Positions 1 through 9,016 of a DNA stretch of 64,000 nucleotides are shown one piece after another. How positions within the stretch are numbered: position 1 is the first letter of the stretch; every line of letters begins with the position of its first letter. The stretch is from Bernardetiaceae bacterium (GTDB lineage Bacteria > Bacteroidota > Bacteroidia > Cytophagales > Thermoflexibacteraceae). Where the stretch lies: contig JANWWZ010000014.1 of NCBI GenBank assembly GCA_025057115.1, forward strand, positions 19,889 through 83,888, given 5' to 3'. The translations under genes and the position numbers were made by a program. The notes beneath the pieces were generated by a model that was not told the DNA's origin, searched no databases, and saw only the letters and a list, made by a program, of their open reading frames with translations.

Positions 1-2
1 TT

Positions 3-326
3 TCAGCGCCTCAATTGCTCACGCGCCTCAATCAAGGGGAGTTAAAAGCCGTCGAACTGCATGCACTTTTACTGCAAGAAATCCGCAATGAGTTTTCATA
101 TAATCTTTCTCAACAAGTGTATATGAGCGATCAAGTATGGGAAAAAATTCGCTCAGCGGTGGACAACATGGTAGCCCTTATCAATGACTCGGCTTCTGAA
201 GTACCCCCTGATGCTCCTGCTCTACAACTTGCCAAAGCCATTATTGGCAACATCATCGAACAAGACAACGACATTACCAGCGAAGCCCTAAAATTGCTAA
301 AGGCAGAAGTGCGCAATCTTTTGTAA
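3..326 (+). CDS. C-terminal part of a small helical protein, conserved in Bacteroidota (5' end outside window)
   Basis: The frame is open from the first bases of the window to a TAA at 324-326, so the true start lies upstream; a TTG at 15 is an internal codon, not a convincing start. The visible ~107 residues are predicted helical, with no membrane segment and no Cys. The pattern of a leucine-rich stretch, then QEIRNEF, then QQVYMSDQVWEKI resembles the C-terminal half of a Bacteroidota family of unknown function (I believe DUF7935), whose members have an N-terminal membrane anchor that would lie outside this window. It ends 9 bases before the next gene on the same strand, so the two may be co-transcribed. 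Function unknown; the family match is from memory. Confidence 0.6.
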   Translation, partial: SAPQLLTRLNQGELKAVELHALLLQEIRNEFSYNLSQQVYMSDQVWEKIRSAVDNMVALINDSASEVPPDAPALQLAKAIIGNIIEQDNDITSEALKLLKAEVRNLL

Positions 327-335
327 CTTAGCACG

Positions 336-2948
336 ATGCCAGAGACACCCCAACACGAGCCACCTCATCAGGACTCCCATGTCCAAGATAACTCCTCTGC
401 AGGCTCTACTACTCCTCTTAAAGAGGAGTTAGATAAATTTATAGCTGAAATTTTGGCTAATCGCGAGGCTATCTATCAAGGCAAAGGCAATTACGCTCCT
501 GTACCAGAAGAAGACGAAGAATATCGCCTGTTGCGCCAGAAAGGGCTTCAAGAAGCCACGCGCAACTACGATATTAGCCACTATCCTTTTTACGTTCCCC
601 CACAAGAACGAGAAAACCAAGAGAAACAACAAAGAGAAGAACAACCAACCATAGATTGGAAGAAAATAGAGCAAAAAGTTTACTTGAAAGCCTTTCTAGA
701 GCCTGATGAAGATGAGCTAGAAGAGCAGATCCGAGCAGTGTCGGGACGGAAACTATCTTATGAGCAAACGCGTCGAATTATTCTGGAAAGGATCGCCAAA
801 AGCAAAAGCGATTTTGAGCAGTTTATTTATGAAGATATTTTCAGCAAAGTTGCTGCTTTGATTTTCAGCCTCGGCGTAGCGATGCTTATCCGCTACGGGA
901 TTTCTGAAGGCATATTGCCAGAATGGGCGCGTGTAAGTATAGGGGTGCTGGTAGCAGGCATTCTGTTTGTCATTGCCAAGCGTTTAGAATACCGCAACCA
1001 AACTTTTAGCCTACTGTTTGCCACTTCTGCCTTTTGCATTTTGTATTACACCAATTACTTAGCCTTCAAAACATATGGTTTTCTTAGTCAGCCCGCAGCG
1101 TTTCTGCTCATGCTTAGCATTGTAGGGCTAGCCCTTTGGCTCTCCCTTCACTATAACAGGCTATATTTTGCTGTGCTGGCTTTGCTGGGGGCTTATCTGA
1201 CCCCCTTTGCCATAGCAGGCGAAAAAGTAAACTACGACTATTTTTTTGCTTACTTATGGCTTATTAGTGCAACTACTATTGCCATTGCCTACTTTAAAAA
1301 CTGGATTTTGCTCAATTACTTGACGTTTATCACTACAATAGCTCTTTTTTCTGGGTGGATGTGGCGCATGAATCTAGCCAGTTTAGCAGCTTTGCAAACG
1401 GGATTATTTTTTAGCACAATTTTTTACCTTACCTATTTCATCATGCACTTACTGCACAGTTTGCGCCCTCTAAAAAGCCCTACAGAAGTGCCCATGAGTG
1501 AAAGGGATTTGTTCTTTTTCAATGCTAATGCGATATTTTTTGCCTTTGTGGTATACCGGCTGCTGAGTGCTCACTTTCTCGTACAAGAGTACTTCGGCTG
1601 GTGGCTAATGGCGCTTGGGCTGCTTAACGGTGCTTTCGGTGGTTGGCTTTATTACAAAGCCCATGCTGACTATCACATTAGGAAGTACATGCAATTGATT
1701 TTCTTGGTAAGTGCTAACCTTGCTATTATTTTTTTATGCCAAACGCGCAATGCACTTCATTTAGCATGGCTATCAGAGTGCTTTTTGTTGATGTTAATAG
1801 GACGCTACTGGAAAGCATCTATTTTCCGAGATGTGTTCGTAATTGTACTGGCAGCCTCTTTCATTGCTTTGCTGACTATCTGGTATGCCACTTACGTTAT
1901 CCGAAGTAACCAACCATTTTTGTTTAATGATGCTGTTTTTGCCACTTCAGCCACCATCGTTGCCTATGTAGCTTGTTTGATATTGGTGCGCCAGCAAGCC
2001 CAACACACCCGTGAAAAGCTCATGTTTATTACCTATGATGCCAATACACTGCAAGTGTTGTTAGCAGCAAGCAGTGTGGCGCTGTTTTATTTATCAGGCA
2101 ATATAGAGCTTACGTATCATCGGTTTTCCCATCCTTCTCTTGAGCGTTTGGTCATTGGCATTTACAACACAGTATTTGCCATTTTGCTATGGATAGCTGT
2201 CCTCCAAATAAAGAACAAGCGCTTTCAGTTTATTGCCAATTATGTTTTAATGGCTGCCGTCATTTCTTACATCGTTTTTGCGCATTCTCATACAGTGCAG
2301 TTGCGCAACGAGTTTTTAAGTGGAATTAGCAAGCCTTTTTGGTTTTTTACCCACTACATCAACCTGACTCTCGATTTGCTGGCAATTTACCTGATTTTGT
2401 CTTACGAGTATGGAATTTTTAACCCTGCTGCAGAAGAGGACCAGCAGAATGACCAGGAAGAAAATGCATCCCCCTTGAGAATTAATTACCTAGTATGGCT
2501 TGCCTGCAGTGCCTTAGTGTTTCACCTAACTGCTGAGCTAGATCATCTTTACATTATTTTCAATTACGTGCCAGGCACTTCGGTTCAGGAAAGCGTTTCC
2601 AATTCCTTAAAACAAACCCGAGTTTTCTTTTATCCTATTCTTTGGTCGCTAATTGCTTTTGCGTGGATGCTACTGGGCATTAGATGGCGCATTAAAGATT
2701 TGCGAATTATCGCTTCCATATTGCTGGGTGTGATGCTTATTAAACTGCTAGCATACGATATATGGTATCTTTCTCGATTTGCGCAAATTCTATTGCTTCT
2801 TATCATCGGCGCACTATTGTTATTGGTTTCTTATCTCAATACTCAACTGAGGCGCTTACTGATAGAGGGCACTATCAATATTGAGGAAATTTACCGCAAA
2901 CTGACTGGAAAAAGCACAGATAACTCACCGCCCCCCTTACAGCAATAG
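336..2948 (+). CDS. DUF2339 family multi-pass membrane protein
   Basis: The protein has 870 residues. Residues 1 to about 160 are hydrophilic and Glu/Gln rich; a short motif reading YEDIFSKVAALIFSLGVAML then begins a long chain of more than 20 predicted membrane helices running almost to the C-terminus. The first helices, with RYGISEGILPEWARV and a GAYLTPFA segment, match the DUF2339 family of predicted membrane proteins. The function of that family is not established; an envelope role is only a guess. The ATG lies 9 bases after the preceding stop, which suggests co-transcription. A soluble Pro/Ser-rich tail of about 20 residues ends the protein. No strong hairpin follows the stop. Confidence 0.8.
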   Translation: MPETPQHEPPHQDSHVQDNSSAGSTTPLKEELDKFIAEILANREAIYQGKGNYAPVPEEDEEYRLLRQKGLQEATRNYDISHYPFYVPPQERENQEKQQREEQPTIDWKKIEQKVYLKAFLEPDEDELEEQIRAVSGRKLSYEQTRRIILERIAKSKSDFEQFIYEDIFSKVAALIFSLGVAMLIRYGISEGILPEWARVSIGVLVAGILFVIAKRLEYRNQTFSLLFATSAFCILYYTNYLAFKTYGFLSQPAAFLLMLSIVGLALWLSLHYNRLYFAVLALLGAYLTPFAIAGEKVNYDYFFAYLWLISATTIAIAYFKNWILLNYLTFITTIALFSGWMWRMNLASLAALQTGLFFSTIFYLTYFIMHLLHSLRPLKSPTEVPMSERDLFFFNANAIFFAFVVYRLLSAHFLVQEYFGWWLMALGLLNGAFGGWLYYKAHADYHIRKYMQLIFLVSANLAIIFLCQTRNALHLAWLSECFLLMLIGRYWKASIFRDVFVIVLAASFIALLTIWYATYVIRSNQPFLFNDAVFATSATIVAYVACLILVRQQAQHTREKLMFITYDANTLQVLLAASSVALFYLSGNIELTYHRFSHPSLERLVIGIYNTVFAILLWIAVLQIKNKRFQFIANYVLMAAVISYIVFAHSHTVQLRNEFLSGISKPFWFFTHYINLTLDLLAIYLILSYEYGIFNPAAEEDQQNDQEENASPLRINYLVWLACSALVFHLTAELDHLYIIFNYVPGTSVQESVSNSLKQTRVFFYPILWSLIAFAWMLLGIRWRIKDLRIIASILLGVMLIKLLAYDIWYLSRFAQILLLLIIGALLLLVSYLNTQLRRLLIEGTINIEEIYRKLTGKSTDNSPPPLQQ

Positions 2949-3139
2949 CATTTGGCAAAAAAGTTAAATGGTTGCAAGTTTATCTATTTGCTTTGCCAGT
3001 AAAGTAGTTGTTTAGGTTTTGTGATTTTTGCACAGTAAAATAATTGGCTTGTCAAGGCACATTGAATTTTGGGCACCTTTTAGTAAAGTTGTGTGATAAT
3101 TTATCTAATTAACTATTGCCATAACAACAATTTTGAGCA

Positions 3140-4756
3140 ATGACCTACGATCCCATCACTCTTTCTATTCTTTGGTCGCGTTTGCTAGCCATTGTGGATG
3201 AGGCTGGCACTACCCTGCAGCGCACTGCTTTTTCTACTGTTACTCGAGAAAGCAACGATTTTGCAGTAGTACTTATGGACCGCTATGGGCAATCCGTTGC
3301 CCAGTCGAGCATTAGCGTTCCTTCGTTTTTAGGCGTGTTACCCATGCTTACAAAGGCATTGTTGAAAGACTATTTTCCCCCCGATGCTTGGCAAGAAGGC
3401 GATGTCGTCATGACTAATGATCCTTGGCTTTGTGCTGGACATAAACCCGACATTGGCATTGTTTCACCCATTTTCCGAAAAGGCAAGCTCATCGGCTTCA
3501 TAGGCACTATTGCGCACTCTCCTGACATGGGAGGCAGTCTTTGGGGTGCTGGTGCACGCGATCTTTACGAAGAAGGACTCATGGTTCCTCCTACTAAACT
3601 TTATCAAGCTGGCAAGCCCAACCAAACGCTATTCCAATTGATAGAAGCCAACGTAAGAGCCCCCAGACAGACAATAGGCGATATACGCGCTCAAGTGGCA
3701 GCCAACGATCAAGGCATTCGCTCCTTGCAAAAGCTATTAGATGAAATGCACATGGACGATATAGAAGACCTAGCTGCGCAAATCATCGCTGCTACGGAAA
3801 AAGCAATGCGCCAAGCTATTGCCCAAGCCCCCGACGGAGTTTACCGCTATAGCTACGATGCCGATGGCGATGGAATAAATGAACCTGTGCACATCGAATG
3901 CACCCTCACTATCAAAGGCGAAGAAATTACAGTGGACTACACGGGTACTTCAGGAGCGCATTCCTTAGGCATTAATGCCGTGTTAAACTACACTTATGCT
4001 TATACAGCCTACCCCATCAAGTGCGTATTTAGCCCAGAGGTGCCCAACAACGAAGGTGCTTTCCGACCTATCAAAGTAACTGCTCCTAAAGGTTGTTTGC
4101 TCAATGCACAAAAACCTTCTCCCTTAGGAGCACGCAACATTACGGGCAATATTCTCTACGCTCCTGTGTTTGGAGCCTTGGCGCAGGCAGTTCCTCACCA
4201 AGTCCAAGCCGATTGCGGAGCCGCTTGCTGGATTGTAGTCCTCAATGGGCAACATACTGACCGCAAAAAACCCGAGCCTACTTTTGTAGAATACTTTTTC
4301 CTCAACGGCGGTTATGGAGCCAGACCCACTGCCGACGGGCTGCCTACCTTGAGCTTTCCAACTAATGTAGCCAATGTACCCATAGAAGTACTGGAAAACG
4401 ACGCTCCTATACTGGTAACAGAAAAATCGCTTATTTCAGGTTCAGGAGGAGCAGGACAGTACCGCGGTGGATTAGGACAGCGCTTTAGTTTCAAAATGAT
4501 TGGTAAAGAACCCATTAATATTTCCATTTTAACTGAAAAAATTCGCACAGAAGCCCATGGACTTTGTGGCGGCAAAAATGGCAGAAAGGGGGCTATCCGC
4601 ATCGTGCCAGAGCGCTGGATTCCCCCCAAAGGACTTGCAAAACTCTACCCAGGAGATGAACTCATTTTAGAGCTGCCAGGAGGAGGAGGTTTCGGCGACC
4701 CTGCCCTAAGAGACCCCAAAGCAATTGAGCGCGACAAGCAGCTAGGCTATGTATAA
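3140..4756 (+). CDS. Hydantoinase B/oxoprolinase family protein (HyuB-like), without a HyuA partner
   Basis: The 538-residue protein matches the HyuB/oxoprolinase-B family along its whole length: an N-terminal SRLLAIVDEAGTTLQRTAFS, then GDVVMTNDPW, the HSPDMGG segment, GARNITGN, and a C-terminal ELPGGGGFGDP. Family members form the B subunit or half of ATP-dependent N-methylhydantoinases, 5-oxoprolinases or acetophenone-carboxylase-type enzymes and normally act with the ATP-binding HyuA. No HyuA gene lies next to it: the upstream gene is a DUF2339 protein and the downstream neighbours face the other way. It is likely cytoplasmic. Substrate cannot be told. The ATG at 3140 is the first in frame and starts at the conserved N-terminus. 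A hairpin with a T-tract follows at about 4838-4897. Confidence 0.88.
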   Translation: MTYDPITLSILWSRLLAIVDEAGTTLQRTAFSTVTRESNDFAVVLMDRYGQSVAQSSISVPSFLGVLPMLTKALLKDYFPPDAWQEGDVVMTNDPWLCAGHKPDIGIVSPIFRKGKLIGFIGTIAHSPDMGGSLWGAGARDLYEEGLMVPPTKLYQAGKPNQTLFQLIEANVRAPRQTIGDIRAQVAANDQGIRSLQKLLDEMHMDDIEDLAAQIIAATEKAMRQAIAQAPDGVYRYSYDADGDGINEPVHIECTLTIKGEEITVDYTGTSGAHSLGINAVLNYTYAYTAYPIKCVFSPEVPNNEGAFRPIKVTAPKGCLLNAQKPSPLGARNITGNILYAPVFGALAQAVPHQVQADCGAACWIVVLNGQHTDRKKPEPTFVEYFFLNGGYGARPTADGLPTLSFPTNVANVPIEVLENDAPILVTEKSLISGSGGAGQYRGGLGQRFSFKMIGKEPINISILTEKIRTEAHGLCGGKNGRKGAIRIVPERWIPPKGLAKLYPGDELILELPGGGGFGDPALRDPKAIERDKQLGYV

Positions 4757-4837
4757 AAAAATTAAATTTATTTAACATGATTCGTCCACTGAGCTTGATT
4801 TTACATGCGTCAACATAACAAATTATTGATTGAATTA

Positions 4838-4897
4838 ACAAAGCGAGCTATATCAACTTGCAGTGATGTCCAAGCCTTTGCAAGTGCGCTTGTTTTT
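4838..4897 (+). terminator. Probable intrinsic terminator after the hyuB-like gene
   Basis: Two nested inverted repeats are visible: an outer ACA-A-AGCG pairing with CGCTTGT (one bulged A) and an inner ACTTGCA pairing with TGCAAGT. The right arm runs straight into a T-tract at about 4892-4897. It lies 80 bases after the hyuB stop and before the convergent VWA gene. The loop and spacer are long, so confidence is moderate. Confidence 0.4.
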
Positions 4898-4919
4898 GGT
4901 ACTTTGTCAAGCCAACGGA

Positions 4920-5921
4920 CTAAATGCGAAGGACATTGACAGTAAACAGTACATCTAACGCCAGTAGTAAAATAGCCATTAGGAGAAAATAGTAGTAGTT
5001 ATTTGCAGCCACGTCGAGCTGTTTTTTGTCCATTAGCTCACCTTCTATTTGGTTAATCGTTTCAAGGAGTCGGTTGGTTTCCACCTTATCCGCATTGATT
5101 TCAAAATACCTTCCCCCGGTGCGTTCAGCTATCTGTTCCATAAGTGTTCGATTCAAGCGCGTGATGACTTCCCTTCCAGAAGCATCGCGTTTAAAGCTCT
5201 TTTGGCGAAAGGGTATCCGACTTCCTTCTTCTGTGCCAACGCCCAAAGTAAAAATGCGAATTTCACTTTGCTCAAATTTCTTAATCATTTTATCTGTTTC
5301 CTCTCCAAAATCCTCTCCATCGCTTACAAGAAGGAGTAACTTAGCTTGGGGAGCTTTTTTTTGTACTTCGGTCGTATCGGTCAATTTTCGGTAGGCTAAG
5401 GCTAAAGGTTGAGCAAAATCAGTCCCTGTAGTGGGCAGCAAGGAAGTTTTGAGGGATTCAATCCAGGTCAGCAAGGCACTGCGATCATAAGTGAGGGGAC
5501 ATTGAATAAAGGCTTCTGTTGAAAATATAATCAACCCTACGCGATCATGGTTGAGATTTTCTACCAGTTTTTTTAACTCAAATTTGGCTTTTGCAAGGCG
5601 AGAAGGTGGTACATCGGTAGCATCCATGGAAAGGGACAGGTCAATAGCTATGTAAATATCCTTTCCTACGGATTTTATTTCTCTTTTTATCAATTCTCCA
5701 AAAGCAGGTCCCAGCAGGGCAACAATAAGCAAGCTGAAATATGCGCTTCGCAACGCAAACTTGATCCACAAGCCTTTGGCAGACACTTGTAGCAGTTTTG
5801 CCAGACGATAAATGCGGAAAATATAAGCCCCGTACAGCAGCACAAAAACTGCTATAAAGATGGCATGGCTGATGCTAAAGGGATAAAACCACTGCATGAC
5901 TGTGAGAAAGTTAGCTAACAA
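4920..5921 (-). CDS. VWA-domain membrane protein, Bat (BatA/BatB) family
   Basis: The 333 residues contain two N-terminal membrane helices (about 14-37 and 54-74), a von Willebrand factor A domain from about 88 to 290, and a C-terminal helix at about 307-331. The MIDAS metal site is intact: D94-x-S96-x-S98, a Thr at 165-167 and the SDGED aspartate at 201. This layout is that of the BatA/BatB proteins of Bacteroidota (Bacteroides aerotolerance family), membrane proteins with the VWA domain facing the periplasm. The usual bat operon (moxR ATPase, DUF58 protein, BatC-E) is not here, so this is a stand-alone copy. Its start overlaps the end of the upstream methyltransferase gene by 7 bases, so they are co-transcribed. 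Which Bat paralogue it is cannot be decided. Confidence 0.85.
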   Translation of the reverse strand: MLANFLTVMQWFYPFSISHAIFIAVFVLLYGAYIFRIYRLAKLLQVSAKGLWIKFALRSAYFSLLIVALLGPAFGELIKREIKSVGKDIYIAIDLSLSMDATDVPPSRLAKAKFELKKLVENLNHDRVGLIIFSTEAFIQCPLTYDRSALLTWIESLKTSLLPTTGTDFAQPLALAYRKLTDTTEVQKKAPQAKLLLLVSDGEDFGEETDKMIKKFEQSEIRIFTLGVGTEEGSRIPFRQKSFKRDASGREVITRLNRTLMEQIAERTGGRYFEINADKVETNRLLETINQIEGELMDKKQLDVAANNYYYFLLMAILLLALDVLFTVNVLRI

Positions 5922-6823
5922 CTAGCAAAGCGGCAAAAGATACCTAAAGGCAATCGCCTTCCTGCCCGATCGGGGATGTAGAGCTCACCAATTTCCATGT
6001 GAGCTACTTGACCAAAAATCGTGTTGACGAGATTTTCGACAATCAAAGGGGAAAAGCCCATAGAATAGAGGTTGATGATGCAAAAATGATGGTCAGGGTC
6101 GAGCAATTGAGCACAATTTTTCAACAGGGGATTAAGGTGTTCTTCCAAGACCCATTTTTCTCCTTGGGGTCCGCGTCCATAAGCAGGAGGGTCTAAAATT
6201 AATCCTTGATAGCGATGCTGCCGCCGCACTTGGCGAGCTACAAACTTAGGGGCATCATCCACAATCCAACGGATGCCATCTAGCTGAGAGGCTTCCATGC
6301 TTTCGCGCGCCCAACTAATGACCTGTTTGACGGAATCTACGTGAGTTACCTCCGCTCCTGCATGGCGTGCTACCAAAGAAGCAATGCCTGTATAAGCAAA
6401 TAAATTTAACACTTTAGGTGATTTTACAGGCATTTGATTAATTTTTTCTGTAATATAATCCCAATTAACGGCTTGTTCGGGAAAAATGCCTACGTGCTTG
6501 AAAGAAGAAAGAGAAATTTTGAGTTTGAGTTGCAAATTTTTTCGCTGATAAGTCATCCACCACTTTTCGGGTTGGTCGGGGCGAGCATGCCATTTACCTC
6601 TTTCGTGTTCGGAAAAAGCATGATGGTTGTGGCGCCGAAACCATGCCCCTGCCATTTGTTGCCATTCTTCTTGAGCCAGTGCTTTGTCCCAAATTGCCTG
6701 TGGTTCAGGGCGAGCTACTATGTGTTTGCCAAATCGCTCTAGTTTTTCAAATCCACCGCTGTCTATTAACTCGTAATCAGGCCAGGGCACAGGAGTCAGT
6801 GCTTGGATGGGAAGCATGTTCAT
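5915..6823 (-). CDS. Class I SAM-dependent methyltransferase, RlmI-like (probable rRNA cytosine methyltransferase)
   Basis: The 302-residue protein has a Rossmann-type SAM motif at about 137-150 (VLNLFAYTGIASL), an acidic residue after the second strand (THVDS), and the catalytic-loop motif DPPAYGRGP at 211-219. This combination is typical of the RlmI/RlmK and PF10672 group of 23S rRNA or small-molecule methyltransferases. The usual C-terminal catalytic Cys of RNA m5C enzymes is not obvious, so the substrate is uncertain. The N-terminal 100 residues are Trp- and Arg-rich. It overlaps the start of the Bat-like gene downstream by 7 bases, and the small lipoprotein gene starts 405 bases upstream with only 24 bases between the two coding regions. 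Confidence 0.82.
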   Translation of the reverse strand: MNMLPIQALTPVPWPDYELIDSGGFEKLERFGKHIVARPEPQAIWDKALAQEEWQQMAGAWFRRHNHHAFSEHERGKWHARPDQPEKWWMTYQRKNLQLKLKISLSSFKHVGIFPEQAVNWDYITEKINQMPVKSPKVLNLFAYTGIASLVARHAGAEVTHVDSVKQVISWARESMEASQLDGIRWIVDDAPKFVARQVRRQHRYQGLILDPPAYGRGPQGEKWVLEEHLNPLLKNCAQLLDPDHHFCIINLYSMGFSPLIVENLVNTIFGQVAHMEIGELYIPDRAGRRLPLGIFCRFASC

Positions 6824-6847
6824 TTTCGTCTAATGATGGCAAAACTA

Positions 6848-7228
6848 CTACGGAGTTACTATTGCCACTTCACTTACTCGGTGGAGCGCGTCGAAACGGA
6901 TTTGTACATAGCGTCCCTTTTTAGCCATTTGTTTTTGGCATTGTTTGCCTTTTTCTATGTAATAATAGTAAAATTTCATGCCACGCTCTGCAATTTCTAT
7001 GGCATCGGCTTTGCCCAACAACTTGCGCACTTGCATTTCGCCAAAGGCATGTTCAAGCAGATAGGGTTTAACAATATTTATAAAACCTTCCAGCTGTTTT
7101 TGCCGTAAATTGCTACATCCCATAGCATCGCTGCGCCAAGTGGAAAAGTCAAATCCCTTAGGTACCTCAGGCGCACCACAGCTAAAAATAATTAACCACA
7201 ACGAGAAAAAAGTTGCTGTTTTTTTCAT
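6848..7228 (-). CDS. Small lipoprotein with BamE/SmpA-like fold
   Basis: The 126-residue protein opens with a lipoprotein signal (hydrophobic stretch then IIFSC, Cys17). The mature part has two helices followed by LLGKADAIE, a YYYYIE strand and a final VQIRFDALHRVSEVAI strand pair. That helix-helix, LGxPd-like turn and three-strand order is seen in BamE/SmpA and related small periplasmic lipoproteins. The match is structural and from pattern only; a role in outer-membrane assembly is not shown. It is the first gene of a leftward group that continues with the methyltransferase 24 bases downstream, and it is divergent from the DUF4178 gene with just 43 bases between the two ATGs. Confidence 0.65.
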   Translation of the reverse strand: MKKTATFFSLWLIIFSCGAPEVPKGFDFSTWRSDAMGCSNLRQKQLEGFINIVKPYLLEHAFGEMQVRKLLGKADAIEIAERGMKFYYYYIEKGKQCQKQMAKKGRYVQIRFDALHRVSEVAIVTP

Positions 7229-7271
7229 ATTAGTTTATAACTTAGCAACAAAACTTACAAAGTAGAGCACT

Positions 7272-7811
7272 ATGTTTAGCTTCTTCAAGAAAAAAGACCC
7301 ACAACCCCCTAAGCCGCATTACGACCCCACCAATATAAAAGTAACAGATCTGCGGATAGGTTTTGTTTTCGATTACGATATGAAAACCTGGGAAGTAATA
7401 GATGAATTTGAGTACGACTGGGGAGATCAATTATTTACCTATGAGTATAAAATCACCAGTGGTACTGAAACGCTTTACATGCGCGTAGAAGAAAGAGATA
7501 AATTGTATTGTATTTTTACACAAAAATTACCCTTTGGAAAGTTAGGGCAAGCAGCGCAGTTTTTCAAGGAACGGCAAACAGGACCGAGTACTATTGATTT
7601 TGAGGGTACTACCTTTTACTTAGACCGCGAAAAGCCCGGCTTTTTCAGAAGTACGCAAGATGAGGATTCTATCGAAGTAATTCAATGGGATTACTTGGAC
7701 GACACTGGCAAGTACATCCTAGTAATCCACCAATGGGATGAGCAGGATTTTGAACTTTCAGTCGGGGTAGTGGAACCCGTTTCTGTGGTGAGCAACATCT
7801 TGCCACGTTAA
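7272..7811 (+). CDS. DUF4178 domain protein
   Basis: The 179-residue soluble protein starts MFSFFKKK, then has a beta-rich body with the WEVIDEFEYDWGDQ segment, KITSGTETLYMRVEERD and a late GKYILVIHQWDEQDFELSVG. These features fit the DUF4178 family, whose members lack a known function and often sit beside membrane or lipoprotein genes. No signal peptide is present although the N-terminus is basic and aromatic. The next gene, a lipoprotein, begins 44 bases after its stop, and the two probably form one transcript. Function unknown. Confidence 0.7.
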   Translation: MFSFFKKKDPQPPKPHYDPTNIKVTDLRIGFVFDYDMKTWEVIDEFEYDWGDQLFTYEYKITSGTETLYMRVEERDKLYCIFTQKLPFGKLGQAAQFFKERQTGPSTIDFEGTTFYLDREKPGFFRSTQDEDSIEVIQWDYLDDTGKYILVIHQWDEQDFELSVGVVEPVSVVSNILPR

Positions 7812-7855
7812 ACTTAATTCTACAAATAAATGTTTTATATAAAACACAACTCAAG

Positions 7856-8626
7856 ATGCTAAAACGCATTTTATTCCTTTTACCTCTTGCCCTAGGGCTA
7901 TTGGCTTGCAGCAGTGATAGTGAGCGAAAATTTGTCAAAACGCCACTAGACGAGCTGATTCGCAACTTAGATAGTGAAAAAAATTTCACTATCATTCTCT
8001 ACGACATGGACATAGAGGATAAAATTGGCAGCGATGTATATAAACACCGCTATAAAATCATTACGATGAAAGATAGCCTGCCTCAGGAGCAGATTACCGA
8101 CTGGCTAGAAGTACCCGAAAGTTTCTTTTTAGAGCACCAAAATAACATGGGCATGGAAATAGCCAGCAAGGTAAATGGCAAACTGAGCAAGGCGGTTGCT
8201 CCTCCAGGCTACTCGCAATTTGTAGGCAATCCACAATACGGGCAATGGCGTACTGCCTCTGACGGAAGTTCTTTTTGGGAATTTTACGGCAAATACGCCA
8301 TGATTAGCAACGTATTGGGGCTGGTAGGAAGCATGATTAACCGCAATAGCTATGAGGATTACTACTACAACTACCGCGGCACGCGACCTTATTACGGTTC
8401 TCTACCAGATGGCAGACCAGCCTATGGCACTTACTCTCCTCACGGAGAACGCGCCAACCCCGACTTCTACAGGCGCATAGGAAGTGCTAATGCCTTCAAA
8501 GAAAAAGTCAATAGCCGTGTGATGCGTAGCGCACCTTCGGGTAGAACTAGCATAGGCAGTAGTAGCCAAAAATGGGGAAGCTCAAAACCTTCTAGTGGAG
8601 GCATCCGCATTCGCAGGAGAAGATAG
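7856..8626 (+). CDS. Lipoprotein of unknown function, partner of the DUF4178 gene
   Basis: The 256 residues open with a lipoprotein signal ending LGLLAC (Cys18). The next ~110 residues are mixed alpha/beta and contain WLEVPESFF and a SSFWEFYGKYA segment. A Tyr/Asn/Gly-rich stretch follows at about 165-205 (EDYYYNYRGTRPYYG), and the tail is Ser/Gly-rich ending in five arginine-type residues (IRIRRRR). The C-terminal third is low complexity and probably disordered. Co-transcribed with the DUF4178 gene 44 bases upstream. I do not recognise a named family; lipoproteins of this type are common beside DUF4178 genes in Bacteroidota. Confidence 0.7.
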   Translation: MLKRILFLLPLALGLLACSSDSERKFVKTPLDELIRNLDSEKNFTIILYDMDIEDKIGSDVYKHRYKIITMKDSLPQEQITDWLEVPESFFLEHQNNMGMEIASKVNGKLSKAVAPPGYSQFVGNPQYGQWRTASDGSSFWEFYGKYAMISNVLGLVGSMINRNSYEDYYYNYRGTRPYYGSLPDGRPAYGTYSPHGERANPDFYRRIGSANAFKEKVNSRVMRSAPSGRTSIGSSSQKWGSSKPSSGGIRIRRRR

Positions 8627-9016
8627 AAACTGACTCATAAGACAAAACAAAAAACTAGAAAATCTTACAGTGTAATTAAAATTTTCATTTTGCATTTTAC
8701 CGATTTTTTATACGCTGAGTTGTCCTAAAACAAGAAGGCACTTTTTTTTAATCTACCCTACAAGTTCTTCAACTCCCCTAAATTTAAACCCATTGCTAGC
8801 CAGGAGAAACCCAATTTCCTCCTTGCTACAATGGGAATTTTGTATGTAATTAATTAAATATGTTTAACTGTTATTGCGTAGGATTTTTTACCAGTAACTA
8901 CAACTTTCTCAGCGTCGAGGTAAGTAAAAAATGAATAGAGAATTTTGTTCTGACGTTATTTGTTTTCCTTAAAGAAAAAATTTGCCTTCATTTGAGAGAT
9001 AACCTAAAAGAGACCT
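8627..9016. other. 390-base AT-rich intergenic region with one long hairpin
   Basis: No open frame of note. The region is AT-rich with poly-T and poly-A runs. Its one striking item is the imperfect hairpin at 8789-8835, listed separately. The last ~100 bases form the upstream region of the T9SS adhesin gene that starts at 9017; no clear TAnnTTTG box was found there. Confidence 0.6.
8789..8835. repeat. Long imperfect inverted repeat (hairpin)
   Basis: CCCATTG at 8789-8795 pairs with CAATGGG at 8829-8835; inside it TAGC pairs with GCTA and AGGAG pairs with CTCCT, separated by one bulged base and one mismatch, with a 12-base loop. About 16 base pairs in all. It lies 163 bases after the lipoprotein stop and 181 bases before the adhesin start. 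It is followed by AATTTTG, which is a poor T-tract, so a terminator, an RNA element or a small repeat unit are all possible. Confidence 0.6.
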
